From assembly GCA_023055425.1 (NCBI GenBank), contig JALGPY010000010.1, forward strand, positions 48,975,863-49,039,862: DNA of 64,000 bases, read 5' to 3'. The position numbers and the translations under genes are program-made. This DNA is from Linanthus parryae (taxonomy: Eukaryota > Streptophyta > Magnoliopsida > Ericales > Polemoniaceae). The notes below the pieces were generated by a model. The model was not told the DNA's origin. It ran no database searches and saw only the letters and a program-made list of their open reading frames with translations. Every line of letters begins with the position of its first letter. Position 1 is the first letter of the stretch. Of this stretch, positions 42,781-55,587 are shown piece by piece.

Positions 42781-43300
42781 GATGAAATGTCTGATGATGT
42801 TGAGAATGAGAAAGGGGAGATCGCAGAAGATATTTTGTATATCCCAGAAGTGATATTCCTTGAAAATCTCAGAACCCATCTGAAGAGAAAACACAAAGAT
42901 TGTCTCATTTTAAAACTTGTTTGCAAGGAAATCGGTTCCAAAACCCTTTGTAATAGGGACAGAGATGTGCGGAATTTGAAAGGAAACTTTGATGTTGTCT
43001 AAATCGATGCAAATACGTTCATTTTCCAATTGATCTTGATGAAAAGCGATTGAAGTAGTACTCGGGTAGCCCGCTGGTTATCCTTGATCACTACCTCAAC
43101 CTGTAGAAATGGGTTCATGATTTCTATCCATCGAAAGCTTCGAAAATCTCCACAGCCGTGTGGGTGAGATTGCATAAGCTTTCATATGAACAATTTAATG
43201 AGGTCTCACTAAACATGATTGCTACAACTCTCGGTAGACCACTCAAAGTAGAATTAAATTCTCTGGCGGGTTTGAGGGAAAGTTTGCTTGAATCTGTATT
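42781..43300 (+). pseudogene. LINE-type ORF1 fragment (DUF4283)
   Basis: Plus-strand frames read CLILKLVCKEIGSKTLCNRD, LKGNFDVV, then after stops PLVILDHYLNL, KWVHDFYPSKASKISTAVWV and RLHKLSYEQFNEVSLNMIAT, ending TLGRPLKVELNSL. This is the order of the DUF4283 domain in plant L1-like ORF1 proteins (L-x-x-K-G-x-F-D-V, G-P-W-x-x-x-x-H-Y-L, A-V-W-V-R-L-P-x-L, I-G-x-P-L-x-V). Several stops show it is dead. No reverse transcriptase is seen downstream, so only a fragment is present. Confidence 0.72.
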
Positions 43301-43619
43301 GATTTTTTTCCTGATAAACCTATGATGTCAAAATATGGATTTGGTCGGAAAGGGTTTCCGAATGAGTATAAATAAGTTCATAGAATTTATTTTCATTGAG
43401 TCAAGGTGAATCATCAGAGAGATGCGTGTCCCTTTCGGAAAGATAAGGAAGATGAAATGCAAGCAACAAATTTCGGAACCACTGGAGAGAAGAATCATAG
43501 ATTGCTGGAGTACTACTTGGATCCCCCAGACTCTTCCAATATGCCTTCCGCTAAGCACGAAAATGTCCAACAAGGAGTCTAATCCTAACGGTCCTGTTAA
43601 CATATAGAATTAAAGAAAC

Positions 43620-44956
43620 TTTAACTTAAAATAAACTTACTTTTATAGTTTGTACTTGCCCAACAATCCTCTAGGCGAAGACATATTTCCCCAAACTGCC
43701 GCATTCCCGCCTTCCAAGTACAGAAGGAAGTGATGTCACGAAATTACTTTATAACAACGAAGATGGACCTCATAATGATATAAACATATAAATATTTGAA
43801 AATGTATAACATGTAATACAAATGTCCCAGTAACCTGAACCACGTCAAATAGTAAAGGAAACGTTATTCCAATAATTCCAAATACACAATTACGACCAAT
43901 CTGTATTTATTTCCCATTCATATACCATCCATTAATCCACCAAGACAACGTACACCTTAAGTGTTCACACCCCCTACTGAATCGTTAGTCCAAAGAGTAG
44001 TACTAGTTGCCTACAGTCATAAGCTATAAATGTAACGAATAAAAGCCCGTACACCGGGTCCCATGAGTGTTCTCTACCACAGTAGCTAGACGTCTGCAGA
44101 CTTTAATGACCATACAGAGGTCTAGGGTATATGAACCAGTTCTTAAACAAGTATTAGCCATCATGAAAACTAGTAATACTTACCTGATTCATGTTCATAT
44201 ATAGATGTCCAAGATCAACCTTCCTATTATTCCTTGATTTATGTATCGCTTACTCTTAGAAACATGCGTACATCCATTCTAGTATTCTTCAATAGTAAAC
44301 AAACATTCATATGCTTACCCGATAACCCGCTGAGTGCTCCTTACTAGCGACACTGATTTTTTTAAACCGAAAACATGGACACGTACAATTGTATAAATAC
44401 TTATTAGTACATGTCCTTAGTAGTGAGGTACAATGAATACGTGATATCATCCTAGCTGTTTAGCCCAGAATGATTGCCTGGCCCTTGAAATATCAGCCTT
44501 ATCAATATAACCTTTGACAATTCCGGAACCCCTCAATTATGCATACTTCGCCAGTCTCATGAGTTTCTAAGTCTCTTGTTTATTTACTTAGGATTAAAAA
44601 TCAAGTTATGATAATTTACCCTCAAGTCCATGAAATTTATCCGAATTGCTTTGATGTTTCTGATTGAGCATGAACTCCTAAACCAAGTCCAACCATGCCC
44701 AACAGTATGAAATCATCATTTTAACAATCTTAGGTAGTCATAGGGTTGAAAACTACATCTTTTAATTAATTACATTTAGGCCCCTCAAGTTTAACAAAAT
44801 TACAGTAAGACTCCTATATAGTTTACTTGGTCAACCTTAACTTAAAGATGGTCTATTATGACTCAAGATAACCAGGTAAGATAGATCGATTGCTCCTAGA
44901 CCATGATTTAACCCGATAATTACTTTAAGTGAGATTACAGTTTTGCCCCTCTTACA
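43620..44956. other. unassigned repeat-like DNA, possibly gypsy LTR
   Basis: 1.3 kb with no ORF. On the minus strand the CACTCAGCGGGTTATCGGG word (about 44318-44340) resembles phrases inside gypsy LTRs, but no ends, PBS or TSD were found. Confidence 0.3.
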
Positions 44957-46245
44957 TGTAGGGGTTTGATGCAGGTAACGCAGCAGCATAACAATAAATA
45001 AAATTCCTAATCAAATCCCTCCACGGATCGCAGGGAAGCATTCTTAACATGAAAAGGGATAAACGAATTGTGTACCTTAATTGGTGATCACAACGTAGAA
45101 TGATGGCCACCTCTCTACAAGTACCCACACCTAGGATTACAAGCTGGATTCCTCTTCAGGTCTTTGTGCTAGCTACGTGAAGAAGGAGGCATAAATATCA
45201 CGCAAAATAGAGTAGGTGACTGAACCACCAAGGGAGGCCGACGGGTAGGGGGCGACCAACTTGTTTGGTATCTCTCTACTTGCTTTGTTATTTCACTCAA
45301 TAATGACACTTGTGTGTAAAATAATAAGCTAGGATTCCCCTTATAAAGTTAATAACTCCTTATTAACTATATATTTGCCCCAATACTAATCATGTCCATA
45401 CACAGATTAGTCCACCTTGCAAATTAGTCCTTCTAACTTTACTTGTGGTTGCGTTTCGATCCTTTTGATTAATTAGTCAAACTAATTAATATCCAAATCC
45501 AGTTTCATCCATAAGGTGTGTGACCCCATATGTTTCTACTTAGTTGGTAGTAACAATTACAAACATAGAGCGGTGTCTAGCAACACATCTATGCCACCCA
45601 ACTAACATAAATAGTCAGTGATCCGACAAAACTTGTGCCCAATGTTGCCGTGTTGTATTATCCCATTGTCGAAATATCAGGATTGGAAACGAGACATATG
45701 TTTCACACTCGTATATCCAATCCATAGTTTCTCGATCCTGGGAATATGCTTATCTATACATATAACATCAATATACCATATTGATTTATCTGAGTCTGGC
45801 CTGACATTCCATAACAACTTCCCCTCGAGTGGCCGTGGATATTTACTCCCATTATGTATGAGGGAAAAATCCTCTCTACATCTCAACCATCTCTCATCTT
45901 TCTTCCTATCATGTTCGATTACTATCTTTATAGTTACCTAGTTACGGTGTAACGTTTGGTAATATCAAAACATGATATTTATAACTAGAGTATCTAGTGA
46001 CTTCAAGTCTAACGATTACAACAAAATTGTCACTACAAGAAGCACTTGTGGGGTTAACATAATTTATATGTAGTCTTATCGCGATGGCTCGATCCAGTAT
46101 GTCATTACTCCTAACGCATACCCATGTGTTAGATTTGATATCTCCATATCAATCTACCCACATACTAGTCTATAGTGATCGTCCCATTAATCAATATAAT
46201 GGACTGAGTATATTTAAGATAAACAACAATTGTACCTAAGGACTC
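44957..46245 (-). repeat. Angela-like copia LTR fragment
   Basis: Aligns with the LTRs at 46246, 50884 and 57729: starts near TTTGATGCAGGTAACGCAGC, has the shared AAGCGCTACTTGTG-like and CTCGAGTGGCC blocks, and stops at about 46245, about 100 bp short of a full LTR, where the next LTR begins in the same orientation. Confidence 0.75.
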
Positions 46246-47676
46246 TTGGGTTTTGTAAAAAATTACGCAGCGGAATTAAAAAAATAAGACCCGCACAAGA
46301 CCCACCAAGGATCACAGGAAGAGAATTCATAATGATAGTGAAGGTTCAAGTAACAATTACCTTGTTTGTCTCCTGTGATGACTTCAAACACAAAATTGTG
46401 TTTTCATCTCTATAGCTAGTCCACACCTAGGATGAAAAATTATTTTCCTCCACACCTTTGTGCTAGCAACCGCTGTATAGGAAGGAAGAAAGAAGATCAC
46501 ACAACGGAGACAAAAAGAGAGGCTCGGCTTCTTCCTCTTTGGCCGACGAGGTATAGGGGCGGACGGGTTCTAGGTTCGGCCTAGACATTGTCTTGCTCTC
46601 TCTCCTTGCTTTCTATCTCCTACTCAAAAGTATGTTATCATCATTAGATCTGAGAAAATAAGCTAGGAGTGTTCTTTATATAGTCCAACAACTCATTTTT
46701 TAACTACATAAAGGCCCCTCTCCTAATCCTACCCAAACATGGATTAGTCCAACTTGTAAATTAGTCCTACTATGTCTGCAAGTAGTATCGTATTGATCCT
46801 TCTATTAATTAATCATATTGATTAATTCCCAAATGTACTTCAATCCTTTTGGCGTGTGACCCCACCAGTTTCTACTTAGTTGGTAATAACATGTATAAAC
46901 ATGGAGTGGTTTCTAGCAACACATCCATGCCATCCAACTAATAGAAATAGTCATTAATTTGACAAACCTTGTGAAAGTATTGTCTCATCCCTTTGTCTCT
47001 ATATCCGGATTGGACATGAGACATAGAAGTCACACTCGTTTATCTAATCCATAGTTTCTCAATCACGGGAATAGTCTTATTCATTCTGATAACATCAATA
47101 TCCCATATGGATTAATCTTAGTTCGCCCAAACATTTTAAAAGCACCATCCCTCGAGTGGCCCATGGATATTTGCTCCTGTTATGTGGGAGGGACAAATTC
47201 TATCTACGTCACTACCATCTCTAAGCTTGATTCCTTATTGTGTCTGACTAACGCCTTTATTACTACCAAGTTACGGTGTAGCGTTTGACGATGACAAGAA
47301 AAATTATTCCACAACTCGAGGATCTGGTGACTTCAAGTCTAAGGATGACAATACCGTTGTCACTACGAGAAGCACTTGTGACTTTACAAAACTTCTATGT
47401 AGCCTTCTCGTTGTGGGTCAATCGAATATGCTATTACTCCTAATGCATACCCATGTGTTGGATCGTAATATCTCCATATCAATCCAACCCGATACTAGTT
47501 TATAGTTGATCGTCCAATTAATCAATATAATTGACTGGGGATATTTAAGATAAACAAATACATTTGTAATCTAAGGACTTTTTATATTAAATATCTCCAT
47601 AAATAATACAATGAATGTTTCTAGAAAAAAACATTGTTCATACTAAAACTATTGCCTCTGGGACATCTGTTCCAAC
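46246..47676 (-). repeat. 3' LTR of the truncated Angela-like element
   Basis: The minus strand starts TGTTGGAACAGATGTCCCAG, followed by AGGCAATAG, the opening shared with the Angela/BARE group (TGTTGGAA...CTAGAGGCAAT). The PPT GTGCAAGTGGGAGGC (47677-47691) directly precedes it. Confidence 0.8.
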
Positions 47677-47697
47677 AGCCTCCCACTTGCACTAGAG

Positions 47698-48400
47698 TCA
47701 ATTTGGTGCATCTCGTATGCCAATAGATCTAGTGTTCCCTTCATGCTTGTGCTGAACAAGCGGCTTCGTAAGTGGATCTGACAGATTCCAACCCGTAGGA
47801 ATCTTGCATATCTTCACATCTCCTCTATCGATGATATCGCGAATAAGATGGAACTTCCTGAGTACGTGCTTGGAACTCTGGTGTGACCTGAGTTTTTTTG
47901 ATTGTGCGATCGTCCCAGTGTTGTCATAGTACATCTCTATTGGATCCACAATACTAGGAACCACACCAAGCTCAGTAATGAACTTCCTAATCAAAATATC
48001 TTCCTTTGCTGCACCACTTGCAGCAATGCACTCAGCCACAGTTGTAGAATCAGAAACCGTCTCTTGGTTGGAACTCTTCCAGCTCATAGCTCCTCCATTC
48101 AGGAAATACACGAATACCAACTGCGATCTGAATTTATCTACGTCGGTTTGGAAGTTTGCATCCGTGTAACCCCTTGAAGGCAACTCTTCCTCCCCACCAT
48201 AGATAAAGAACGCATCCATAGTTCTTCTTATGTACTTTTATGATGTTCTTGACCGCTATCCAGTGACTCTCACCCGGATTAGACTGATATCAACTTTTCA
48301 TACTCAACGTGTATGACACATCTGGTCTAGTACATAACATGACGTACATGATGGATCCTATGGCCGAGGCATAGGGTACCCTACTCATGCGTTCCTTTCT
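47698..48400 (-). pseudogene. copia RNase H, nearly complete, damaged
   Basis: Reads GYTDANFQTDVDKFRSQ (first Asp present), GGAMSWKSSNQETVSDST, IEMYYDNTGTIAQSKKLRSH, KHVLRKFHLIRDIIDRGDVK and SDPLTKPL. In S-T-T-E-A-E-Y the first Glu is Val (STTVAEC), so a catalytic acid is lost. The connection domain upstream is broken. Confidence 0.82.
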
Positions 48401-48503
48401 CAATCTCATTGGAAGGACAATCATTCTTCGAAAGAGTGATTCCATGCGACATGGGTAAGAATCCCTTCTTAGAATCTTTCATGTTGAACCGATTTAACAC
48501 CTC

Positions 48504-48619
<116 letters not shown>

Positions 48620-48661
48620 TTTGCCTTAGGATAACCAGCTTCCTCGATGTATCTCTATAGA

Positions 48662-49227
48662 TGTAACAAACTGAGCGGATTACTTACATAACAACTTCTT
48701 TACCCGTACCACCAGATAAAAATGCTTAAACCTTGAAGGTGCTACTAGTAAACCACAAGGTTTACCATATACCAGATGCTAAACTCACAGATCTCCAATG
48801 TGGGACAACATATCACAATCCCCCACCAACACCATAAATACATCTAATCCACAATATCTCGATGTGGGACGGGATATTACAATTCCCCCACCTTATATAC
48901 TCGAGGTCCTCATCGAGGGTGCCTAGTTACATATCCCCTTGGCAGACGACCACGGAGCCCTTGCAGGACCAAGGTTGGCTCTGATACCATTTGTAATAAC
49001 CTGAGCGGATTACTGTACCAACAACTTCTTTACACGTACTACCGGATAAAAATTCTTAAGCCTTGAAGGTGCTAGTAGTAAACCACAAGGTTTACCATAT
49101 ACCATATGTCAAACTCACAAAATCTCCAATGTGGGACAAGATATCACAATCCCCCACCAATACCATATATATATATCTAATCAAAAATATCAATCCACAA
49201 TATCTCAATGTGGGACGTGATATTACA
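48662..49227 (-). mobile_element. TRIM (terminal-repeat retrotransposon in miniature), 566 bp
   Basis: Two LTRs of 220 bp (48662-48881) and 236 bp (48992-49227), both TGTAA...ATTACA, flank a 110-bp internal segment. On the minus strand the internal part has TGGTATCAGAGCCAACC (48989-48973), a perfect iMet primer site, beside the right LTR and TGGGGGAAT beside the left LTR as PPT. A perfect TSD ATAGA (48657-48661 and 49228-49232) flanks it. Removing it restores copia RT sequence homologous to about 53082-53105. Confidence 0.92.
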
Positions 49228-50170
49228 ATAGATCTTGATGCCAAGTATTTAAGTTTCTTCTCCTAAGTCCTTCATTGAAAAACAATTTCCTAGCCAATCT
49301 TTCACAGATTGCAGCATGGGAATGTCGTTTCCAATGATTAGTATGTAATCTACATACAAGACCACAAAAGAAACATAGCTCCCACTAACCTTCTTGTAGA
49401 AACAAGACTCGTCTTCGTTCTTGATGAAGTCAAACTCTTTGACTGCTTCATCAAAACGTCGATTCCAACTCCTAGAAACTTGCTTCAATCCATAAATGGA
49501 TCGTTGCAACTTACATTCTTTATTTGTATGCTACGGATCCACAGAACCCTCAAGTTGTGTCACGTACACATCCTCGGGGAGGTTTCCATACAGAAAGGAT
49601 GTTTTGACATCCATCTGCCAAATCTCATAGTCGTGATAAGCTAAAACAGCAAGTAGGATTCGGGTGGATTTGTCATTGTGAATGGTGAAAAGGTTTTATC
49701 ATAGTTTATACAATGAATCTTTCTGAATCCTTTTGTGACCAATCGTCCCTTATAGGTAATCACATTACCATCCATGTCGGTCTTCTTCTTGAAGACCCAC
49801 TTGCACCCTATGGGTCGCGGCCCTTGGTGTTGTTCCACCAAAGTCCATAACCATTTGTGGGAGTCTGGCCCTTTCATGGCCTCTTCATAGGTAGTAGGCT
49901 CATCAAATATGAGCAACGTGTAGCCATAATTTGTCATGAGAAGTCCATACCTATCTGGCTCCTGGCGCACTTTACTTGGCCCACGAAGTTCTTGTGTTAC
50001 TTGAACAGTTTACTTTACAACATTTTGTGGTTCCTGTTCATGTTCCATAGTAGGATCAGTAATTTGTGGTTCTTGAATTTCTTCAATTTCTATAGTCCTC
50101 CCACTTGCTTCTTTAGAGACAAATTCTCTTTCTAGAAACACGCTGGACCGAGAAACAAACACTTTGTTCT
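49228..50170 (-). pseudogene. copia reverse transcriptase of the truncated Angela-like element
   Basis: Minus-strand pieces include PIGCKWVFKKKTDMDGNVIT, YKGRLVTKGFRKIHCINYDK, SIYGLKQVSRSWNRRFDEAV and VVLYVDYILIIGNDIP. The catalytic YVDD is YVDY here. Frameshifts separate the pieces and the coding ends upstream at about 50178. Confidence 0.83.
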
Positions 50171-50178
50171 CAGTTAGA

Positions 50179-50878
50179 TTCTAGAAACACTAAAACAGTT
50201 ATGACCTTTATTGATGATTTCTTTGTCGACATGCAGTTTTGTGTAGCTAGTTGTATGATATTTATTTACAAATTTTGCGTTTGTTAATATTTGTATTGTC
50301 AATTGTCCACATTCTGGTTATTTATGTATTTTAGATGAACAATTAGTCGAGCATTATATTCGTTAAAGTTTCTCACCTTAGACAATAATAAATGTCGACA
50401 ATCATTATATCTTAGTGACTCACAAACTTGTCAATAGTTTTTATTTGGAGTGTAATCTATATATCTAAAAAAAAATTGGAGGGACTTAGACGACTTCTTT
50501 TAATATTGCTATATCAACACAACCATTGAATTACACATTGATCCAACAATTGAGAGTTGATGAAAGATGAGTTAACGTAGGATGAGAATAATCATCGTGG
50601 GTTTAGAGTCTCTCAATTCCTCACTTATCACTTCTCTCTTATACTCACAAGCAAACAATGGGGTTCCGAATCAGGGATTTGATCTTACCACTCAACGGAA
50701 GGACTATTAAATCAGGGATTCGATCCAAACTGCGGCTTCTTGGATGAGCTTGGTGGTCTTCATCTCTCACAGATTTTATGTTCTCCTTCCATTTCATTGT
50801 CTCCCTCATTTTCTATGAAATTCTATTATCTTGCTTCCCATCTTACCAGTTTCTAGGGTTTTGGCTCTTTTTGGGGTT
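50179..50878. other. intergenic DNA left of the full-length copia element
   Basis: 700 bp with no supported gene. With 59149 onward it forms the target of the 8.3-kb element. Confidence 0.45.
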
Positions 50879-50883
50879 TCTAC
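50879..50883. repeat. target-site duplication TCTAC (left copy)
   Basis: Adjoins TGTTGGG at 50884 and is repeated at 59144-59148 after the last CA. Confidence 0.93.
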
Positions 50884-52294
50884 TGTTGGGTTTTAACGTA
50901 GGTAACGCAGTGGAATAACAAATTTCCTACTCAAAGCCCACCAAGGATAACAGGAAGAGACAATTATAACATGATAAGAGCATAGAAGATGTGTACCTTT
51001 GGTTCGGGATATCACACGAAGAATAGTTTCTTCTTCTCTATGGTTGTTCCACTCCTAGAGTTGATATCTAGATCTTCCTTCTCCTAGTACTAGCTTTGAC
51101 CGGAGGAAAAGGAAGAAGGAATCACACAACGAAGAACAAAGAGAGGGTTCGGCCTCTCTTTGTGGCCGACTGGTGGGGAGCGGACGGCAAGGGGCTTCGG
51201 CCTCTTGTTGTCTTGCTCTATCTCTTGCTTCTTTCCCACTCACTTATGTTATGAGCATTTATTGTGGGAAGGAAGCTAGGAGCATCCTTTATGTAGTCCA
51301 ACAAGTCCTTGTTAACTGCATAAAGGCCCTTCCCAATCCTACATGAACTTGGATTAGTCCCTTTCCTTGCATATTATTCCTACTAAGTTTGTAAGGTGTT
51401 GCAAAGTGATCCTTCTAATTAATTAATCATATTAATTAATTCATAATATAGTTCAACCCTATTAGGCGTGTGACCCCATAGGTTGTACTTAGTTGGTAGT
51501 AACTTATTACTAACATAGAGCGGTGTCTAGCAACACATCCATGCCACCCAACTAATAGAAATAAGTCAGTGATCCCGACAAACCTTGTGCCAATATCACG
51601 TATTGCATTATCCCTTTGTCTCTATATCCGGATTGGACATGAGACATAATAGTCACACTCGTATATCCAATCCATAGTTTCTCAATCATGGGAATATGCT
51701 TATGCAAGCAGATAACATCAATATCTCCATATTCTTTTATCTGAGTCTGGCCAGACATTCAATAAGCACCATCCCTCGAGTGGCCATGGGTATTTACTCC
51801 CATTATGTGGGTGGGACAAATCCTCTCTACATCACCACGATCTACAAGCTTGCTTCTTATCACGCCGGTTAGTTATCTTTATAGTTGCCCGGTTAAGGAA
51901 CAACATTAGATAACATCAAAGTATGATATTCCACAACTAGAGTATCTAGTGACTTCAAGTCTAATGATTATAATATAATTGGCACTACGAGAAGCGATTG
52001 TGGATTTAACATAATCTAATTTATCCTTCTGCCCGTGGGCAGTCCAGTATGCCATTACTCCTAATGCGTACCCATGTGTTAGACTTGATATCTCCATATA
52101 AATCTACACACACACTAGTATATATTTGATTGTCCTATTAACCAATATGATGGACTAGGGATATTTAAGATAAACAACACGTTGTATCAAAGGACTTCAT
52201 TAGCTTAAATATCACAATAATTAATAAATGAATATTCTAGCTAAAACATTGTTCATACTAAATATAGATTGCCTCTAGGGCACCTATTCCAACA
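50884..52294 (-). repeat. 3' LTR of the full-length copia element
   Basis: In plus coordinates TGTTGGGTTT to CCAACA. Aligns along its whole length with 57729-59143 with many scattered substitutions, so the insertion is not very recent. Confidence 0.93.
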
Positions 52295-52310
52295 GTCTCC
52301 CACTTGCACT
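52295..52310 (-). promoter_or_regulatory. polypurine tract of the full-length copia element
   Basis: Minus strand AGTGCAAGTGGGAGAC directly before TGTTGGAA. Confidence 0.9.
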
Positions 52311-52992
52311 AGATTTAACCTGGTGCATCGCGTATGCCTATAGCTCTAGCGTTCCCTTCAGGCTTTCGCAGTGCAAGTGTCTTTGTGAGTGGATCTAAAA
52401 GATTGTCATTCGTCGGAATCTTGGACATCTTCACATCTCCTCGATCGATCATATCACGAATAAGATGGAATCTCCTAATTAAATGCTTCGATTTCTAGTG
52501 TGATCGTGGTTCCTTGACTTGTGCGATCGCTCCGGAGTTATCACAATACAACTCTATGGGATCCACGATGCTAGGGACCACACCGAGCTCAATTGTCCCT
52601 TGCTTGGAAATCTTTCAGCTCACAGCTCCTCAATTCAGGCAAAACACGTATCCTGACTGCGCTCTAGAGTCATCTTTGTCGATTTGGAAGCTTGAATAAG
52701 TGTAACCAATTAAACTTAGCTCTTCCTTACCTCCAAATATCAAGAACCCATCCTTAGTTCTTCTTAAGTACTTTAGGATGTTCTTGAAAACAATCCAGTG
52801 ACTCTCTCTTGGGTTGGACTGATATTTTCTCACCATACTCAACGCATATGATACGTCTGGTCTAGTACACAACATGGCATACATGATTGATCCTATGGCT
52901 GAATCATAGGGTATCCTACTCATGCGGTCCTTCTTAATCTCATTGGAAGGACAGTCAGTCTTAGAAAGAGTGACTCCATGCGACATGGGCAA
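52311..52992 (-). pseudogene. copia connection and RNase H, with deletion
   Basis: Reads [20 protein letters not shown], then ESHWIVFKNILKYLRRTKDG and GYTYSSFQIDKDDSRAQSGY. The first catalytic Asp of G-Y-T-D is Tyr. Relative to 47698-48219 about 90 bp are missing around 52590, removing the S-T-T-E-A-E-Y region. The C-terminal half continues to about 52320 with further changes. Confidence 0.82.
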
Positions 52993-52995
52993 GAA

Positions 52996-53982
52996 TCACT
53001 TCTTGGAATCTTGGATTTTCAACCTCTTCAACACCTTGTCTATATATGTACTTTGACTTAGGCCGAGCAGCTTTCTAGATCTATCCCTATAGATCTTTAT
53101 ACCAAGTATATAGGCTGAATATCCTAAGTCCTTCATTGCTAAACACTTTCCTAGCCAATCTTCAACATATTGCAAAGTAGGAATATCGTTTCCAATGATT
53201 AGTATGTCATCCACATAAAGGACCAGAAACTACTGAGCTCCGACTAACCTTCTTGTAAACACAGGGCTCATCTTATTTCTTGATGAAGCCAAACTCTTTG
53301 ACTGCGTCATCAAAGCGTCGATTCCAACTCCTAGAAACTTGCTTCAATCCATAAATGGACCGTTGCAGCTTACATACTTTATTGTCATTCTCTGGATCTT
53401 CAAAACCCTCCGGTTGTGTCGTGTACACGTCCTCGAGGAGGTTCCCATAAAGGAACGTTGTTTTGACATCCCTTTGCCAAATATCATAGTCATAGTATGC
53501 TGCAATAGCAAGCAGGACTCGAATGGATTTAGTCATGGCGACTGGTGAAAAGGTCTCATCATGGTCAATACCATGAATATGTCTATACCCTTTAGCCACC
53601 AATCGCTCCTTGTAGGCAACTACCTTTCCATCCATTTCGATCTTCTTCTTAAAGACCCATTTCACCCTATGGGTCGTGCCCCTTCAGGTGGTTCCACCAA
53701 AGTCCATATTTTGTTGGTGTACATGGAATCCATTTCGGATCTCATGGATTCTAGCCACTTCTTGGAGTATGGGCCTTTCATGGCCTCCCCGTAGGTTTCA
53801 GGCTCATCATCCATGAGTGGTATGTCATCAGGCTTAGTCACGAGAAGTCCGTATCTCTCTGGCTCATGACGTACCCTTCCTAACCTACGAAGTTCCTGTG
53901 TAACCTGAACATGTTCTTCCACAACACCTTGAGGTTCCTGTTCAAGTTCCATCATTGGTTCAGTGTGTTGTGGTTTCTTCAA
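52996..53982 (-). pseudogene. copia reverse transcriptase
   Basis: Pieces in order: EPETYGEAMKGPYSKKWLES (linker/RT start), MKWVFKKKIEMDGKVVAYKE, HGIDHDETFSPVAMTKSIRV, DIWQRDVKTTFLYGNLLEDV (first catalytic Asp), SIYGLKQVSRSWNRRFDDAV, then LYVDDILIIGNDIP with an intact YVDD, and LGIKIYRDRSRKLLGLSQST. A stop lies a few codons before YVDD and frames shift twice. Confidence 0.87.
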
Positions 53983-54220
53983 GTTCTACATTCCTCCCAC
54001 TTGCTTCTTTAGAGATAAACTCTCTTTCTAGAAACACGCGGTCCGAGCGACAAACACTTTGTTTTCGGTGGGATTGTATAAATAATATCCTTTCGTTTCC
54101 TTAGGATATCCACAAATGTACACTTATCCGCTTTGGGCCCGACTTGTCTGTTTGTAGACGTTTTACATAGACATCGCAGGCCCAAATATTCTTGAACGAC
54201 ACTATGGGACGCTTCCCAGT

Positions 54221-54754
54221 TCATATCTCATATGGTGTCTTCATGAATGATTTGGATGGAACACGGTTAATGGTAAAAGCTGCCGACATTAGAGCATGTC
54301 CTGAAAATGATATTGGAAGATCCGTTTGAGACATCATAGATCGCGCCATATCTAATAGTGTGCGATTCCTCCTCTCGGACACGCCATTCCACTGAGGCGC
54401 TCTGGGTGGAGTGAGATGGGATACTATCCCACACTCATTAAGATATTCATCAAACTCTTGGCTCAAGTATTCTCCTCCACGATCCGTTCGTAAAGCCTTA
54501 ATACTTTTACCAAGTTGCTTCTCTACTTCATTCTTGAATTCTTTGAGCAATTCAAAGGATTCATATTTGATCTTCATAAGGTATAGAAATCCATATCTAC
54601 TGAAATCATCAGTAAAAGTAATGAAGTAGGTGTAACCACATACATCGGTATGTATGAGTGCCAGTAACTCACTATTCCTCTCACCTTTCTTATTGAAAGG
54701 GGACTTTGTCATTTTTCCTAATAAACAAGATCCGCATGTCTCATATGATTCCAA
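54221..54754 (-). pseudogene. copia integrase, triad intact but with a small deletion
   Basis: Reads CGSCLLGKMTKSPFNKKGER, LIHTDVCG (first Asp), then YTYFITFTDDFSRYGFLYLM, ALRTDRGGEYLSQEFDEYLN (second Asp) and WNGVSERRNRTLLDMARSMM (Glu). The D, D and E are all present, but about 10 residues normally between D-V-C-G and Y-x-Y-F are missing. The C-terminal part continues in other frames to about 54010. Confidence 0.88.
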
Positions 54755-54802
54755 ATCAAATGAGTTTAGAAGTCCATCCTTATGGAGTATAGATATTTGT
54801 TT

Positions 54803-55245
54803 CTAATTTATATGGACAAAACGACAGTGCCATAGATATGTAAGATTTAAATCATTAGTTTTAATCATTTTAGTATTTATGTTATAGATGAGATTATTTA
54901 GATCAAAGATATACAATCCATTAGACAAATGCGCACTACAATAGTGCATACTATCAAAATAAATGAAGCAACACTTTTCCTTTATTGAAATAGAAAAACT
55001 CTTCTCGTCCAAACAAGAAATGGAAATAATGTTTCTCCTCATAGCAGGCACATAAAAGCAATTTTCTAATTCTAAAATAAGTCCAGAAGGCAAAGATAGT
55101 TCATAAACGCCTACAGCTAATGCAGCAACTGTTGCTCCATTCCCGACGCGCAGATCTATCTCCCCTATAGCCAATCTTCTACTTCTTTTCAAATCATGCA
55201 TTATTTCGACAAATGTGAGAACCACATCCAGTATCCAATACCTAA
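54803..55245 (-). pseudogene. copia protease and GAG-pre-integrase
   Basis: Just upstream of this frame the minus strand encodes VLDTGCGSHIC (about 55206-55240), the protease active site with D-T-G, then MHDLKRSRRLAIGEIDLRVG, NGATVAALAVGVYELSLPSG and LENCFYVPAMRRNIISISCL, leading to the GAG-pre-integrase end YLWHCRFVHIN. A frameshift lies between the active site and the gag frame. Confidence 0.83.
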
Positions 55246-55554
55246 GATGAAGAAATAGAAAGATTGACGTCTATAACAAAAAATACATGGTGGTGGAATC
55301 ACTATTCCAAGCTTCTTATCCTCCAAATTTTTGGGGCAATTCCTCCTCCAGTGACCCGGCTTCCTACAGTAGTGACAATCACCTTCATCCACGCCCCCAC
55401 TAGGCTTTAGGGCTTCCTTGGATTTTGAAGCTTTCTTGCGCATTCCTTTGGAGGTATAGGCAAATCCCTTGCCCTTCCTCTTATTCACCATCATTATGGC
55501 CTTGCCCTTGCCTTTGTTGATTCTCTGTTCAGCTTTCTTCAGCATGTTCAACAA
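55246..55554 (-). pseudogene. copia nucleocapsid zinc knuckle
   Basis: A Lys/Arg-rich segment (KGKGKAIMMVNKRKGKGFAY) followed by CHYCRKPGHWRRNC, a C-x2-C-x4-H-x4-C knuckle that binds element RNA in the particle. The frame is lost soon after it. Confidence 0.87.
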
Positions 55555-55587
55555 GTCTTGCAGAGTCTTACTGATCTCGTTAATGTT

